Shown here: positions 63,061-64,000 of the stretch, one piece after another
How the letters are laid out: each line of letters opens with the position of its first letter
How positions within the stretch are numbered: the first letter of the stretch is position 1
Assembly (NCBI GenBank): GCA_026936335.1
Contig: JAPMXV010000055.1
Coordinates: forward strand, 1 to 64,000
Direction: 5' to 3'
DNA length: 64,000 nucleotides
Origin: Mantamonas sphyraenae
Lineage: Eukaryota; CRuMs; Mantamonadidae
Position numbers and translations under genes: made by a program
The notes under the pieces: generated by a model
Database searches by the model: none
What the model was told of the DNA's origin: nothing
What the model saw: only the letters and a program-made list of their open reading frames with translations

Positions 63061-64000
63061 TCACGCGTCGGCTGTGCGTGCAAAGTAGAACTTCAGCAGC
63101 TCGTTCAAATGCTCCCGGTCCAGGTAGTTGGCGTCGTTGACGCGTTTGGTAATGTGCATCATGAGCGCAGATGAGCGGCCGCTGTGCGACTGCAAAAAGT
63201 TGGCCATGGAGGCTTCCTGCGTCTCGCACAGGAACTTGATCAGATCGATGCCCAGTCTGCGCACAACGCCATCGCTGTCGTCCCAACACTCGATGAGCTT
63301 GTTGACGCTGTTGTCCCTCTGTGCACCCTTGCTGTACTGCAGCAGGTGTGCCATCAGGTACATGACGTCCGCCTTGCGTCGCCCTACACCGCGCTTGTCC
63401 AGGCGCAATTTCAGGTAGTCCAGCGTGTTGCGCACGTCCAGCACAAGCTTCTCCGAGCGCCCCTCCTGCGACTGCACCATCAGAATGATGGCCTCGCGCA
63501 CTGCCTGTCGCACCCCACGGTGCGAGTTGTCCAGCATGTTGAGCAATGCCCTCAGCGACACGACAAGTTGTTCGCCAGAAAGGGTGCGCGTGCCTTCCAG
63601 AATGCCGCCCACAAGCTGCAGCGCACGTGTGTGTGTGGCCACCATCATCGTCAGCTGCTGGTTCTTTGTGTTCAGCTCGGCCTGCATCGATTCCTTTTTC
63701 TGCATCATCTCGTCCACTTTGCTGCTGTCAGTGGAGGCCATCTCCAGGGCCCGACGGTGCTCCTCGATGGCATTGTAGTGCTCCGCAGACACAATCGGCA
63801 TGTCCACCAGCGTCGATTGCACGAAAATGCGCGTCTCCATGTACGCAAAGATGTCCGAGCGCAGCTCTTCGGACACGCGCTCACACACGCGCACAAACTC
63901 AAACAGCGTCTCCACGTATTCGTACAGGTCGTCGCGGATGCCATCCAGGCCAATCAGCAGATGAGCAAACACGTTGAGCCTGTGGATGGCGTCCAGATCC
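63061..64000 (-). CDS. Unidentified helical protein, 3' part (runs off the window)
   Basis: Open from the window edge to a stop at 63061; at least 312 aa with no start visible. The sequence is almost wholly helix-forming: LDAIHRLNVFAHLLIGLDGIRDDLYEYVETLFEFV at the edge, a coiled-coil-like middle (EMMQKKESMQAELNTKNQQL), then repeating helical segments (LNMLDNSHRGVRQAVREAIILMV; KADVMYLMAHLLQYSKG; VRRLGIDLIKFLCE). This could be a HEAT/ARM-type scaffold such as an EFR3-like protein, but I cannot assign it. It is convergent with eIF3g (78 bp between stops). Confidence 0.6.
   Translation of the reverse strand, partial: DLDAIHRLNVFAHLLIGLDGIRDDLYEYVETLFEFVRVCERVSEELRSDIFAYMETRIFVQSTLVDMPIVSAEHYNAIEEHRRALEMASTDSSKVDEMMQKKESMQAELNTKNQQLTMMVATHTRALQLVGGILEGTRTLSGEQLVVSLRALLNMLDNSHRGVRQAVREAIILMVQSQEGRSEKLVLDVRNTLDYLKLRLDKRGVGRRKADVMYLMAHLLQYSKGAQRDNSVNKLIECWDDSDGVVRRLGIDLIKFLCETQEASMANFLQSHSGRSSALMMHITKRVNDANYLDREHLNELLKFYFARTADA

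Noticed and set aside
1..64000. CRISPR arrays, transposons, retroelements, rRNA and tRNA genes
   Set aside because: I looked for regular spaced repeats, reverse transcriptase or transposase motifs, terminal repeats and tRNA-like sequence and saw none. A tRNAscan/Rfam run would be needed to exclude small RNAs fully.

Overview
This window starts at a chromosome end. It opens with (CCCTAA)n, which is a TTAGGG-type telomere, and then runs straight into a dense, GC-rich eukaryotic nuclear gene array. There are about 29 protein genes in 64 kb and essentially no intergenic space. Genes often alternate in strand. Neighbours facing away from each other start 35-90 bp apart, and neighbours facing each other stop 7-110 bp apart. 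I resolved about 31 spliceosomal introns, mostly 66-270 nt, with donors such as GTACGT, GTGAGT or GTAAGT and CTGAC-like branch sites. Many lie at the extreme 5' end of the gene. The gene set (nuclear-encoded bL36m, a COA5/PET191-type protein, a TIMMDC1-like protein, sterol reductase, anoctamin, BLTP1, ARL8) points to a protist with respiring mitochondria. I cannot name the lineage from sequence alone.

Layout. 1-148 is telomere. 149-418 is a very short subtelomere with a G-quadruplex-type G-rich patch. 331-8816 holds two tandem copies of an unrecognised multi-module gene family (modules A-B-A-B and A-B-A-B-A-B); the second copy carries three single-base frameshifts. 8.9-16.4 kb holds an NBR1-like PB1/FW protein, XPF nuclease, tubulin cofactor E, cyclin L and two tandem COA5-like twin-cysteine proteins. 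16.5-19.8 kb holds two UBA3 (NEDD8 E1 catalytic subunit) paralogues back to back. 19.8-30.1 kb holds a cyclic-nucleotide-binding protein, an acid-sphingomyelinase-like phosphodiesterase, a sterol reductase, tRNA-splicing endonuclease subunit SEN34 and two tandem alpha/beta hydrolases with a gene-conversion tract. 30-41 kb holds an anoctamin, ARL8 with a 10-nt micro-exon, a UBR-box/UBA-like/helical-repeat protein, a secreted beta-amylase, an Ariadne-type RBR ligase and a tiny mitochondrial bL36 gene whose start codon is split by an intron. 41-55.5 kb is one giant BLTP1/Csf1-type bridge-like lipid transfer protein. 55.6-64 kb holds NOG1, a Tim17/22/23-family (TIMMDC1-like) protein, a Gfo/Idh/MocA dehydrogenase, a methylglutaconyl-CoA/enoyl-CoA hydratase, eIF3g and the 3' part of an unidentified helical protein.

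Most genes are housekeeping genes with no operon-like logic. There is a loose ubiquitin/NEDD8/autophagy theme (two UBA3 genes, Ariadne RBR, UBR-box protein, NBR1-like receptor). The most novel element is the subtelomeric A/B-module family. Single-base frameshifts in otherwise well conserved genes are confined to the left 27 kb, while the 13-kb exon on the right is intact. This suggests uneven base accuracy of the assembly, so the frameshifts should not be read automatically as pseudogenes.
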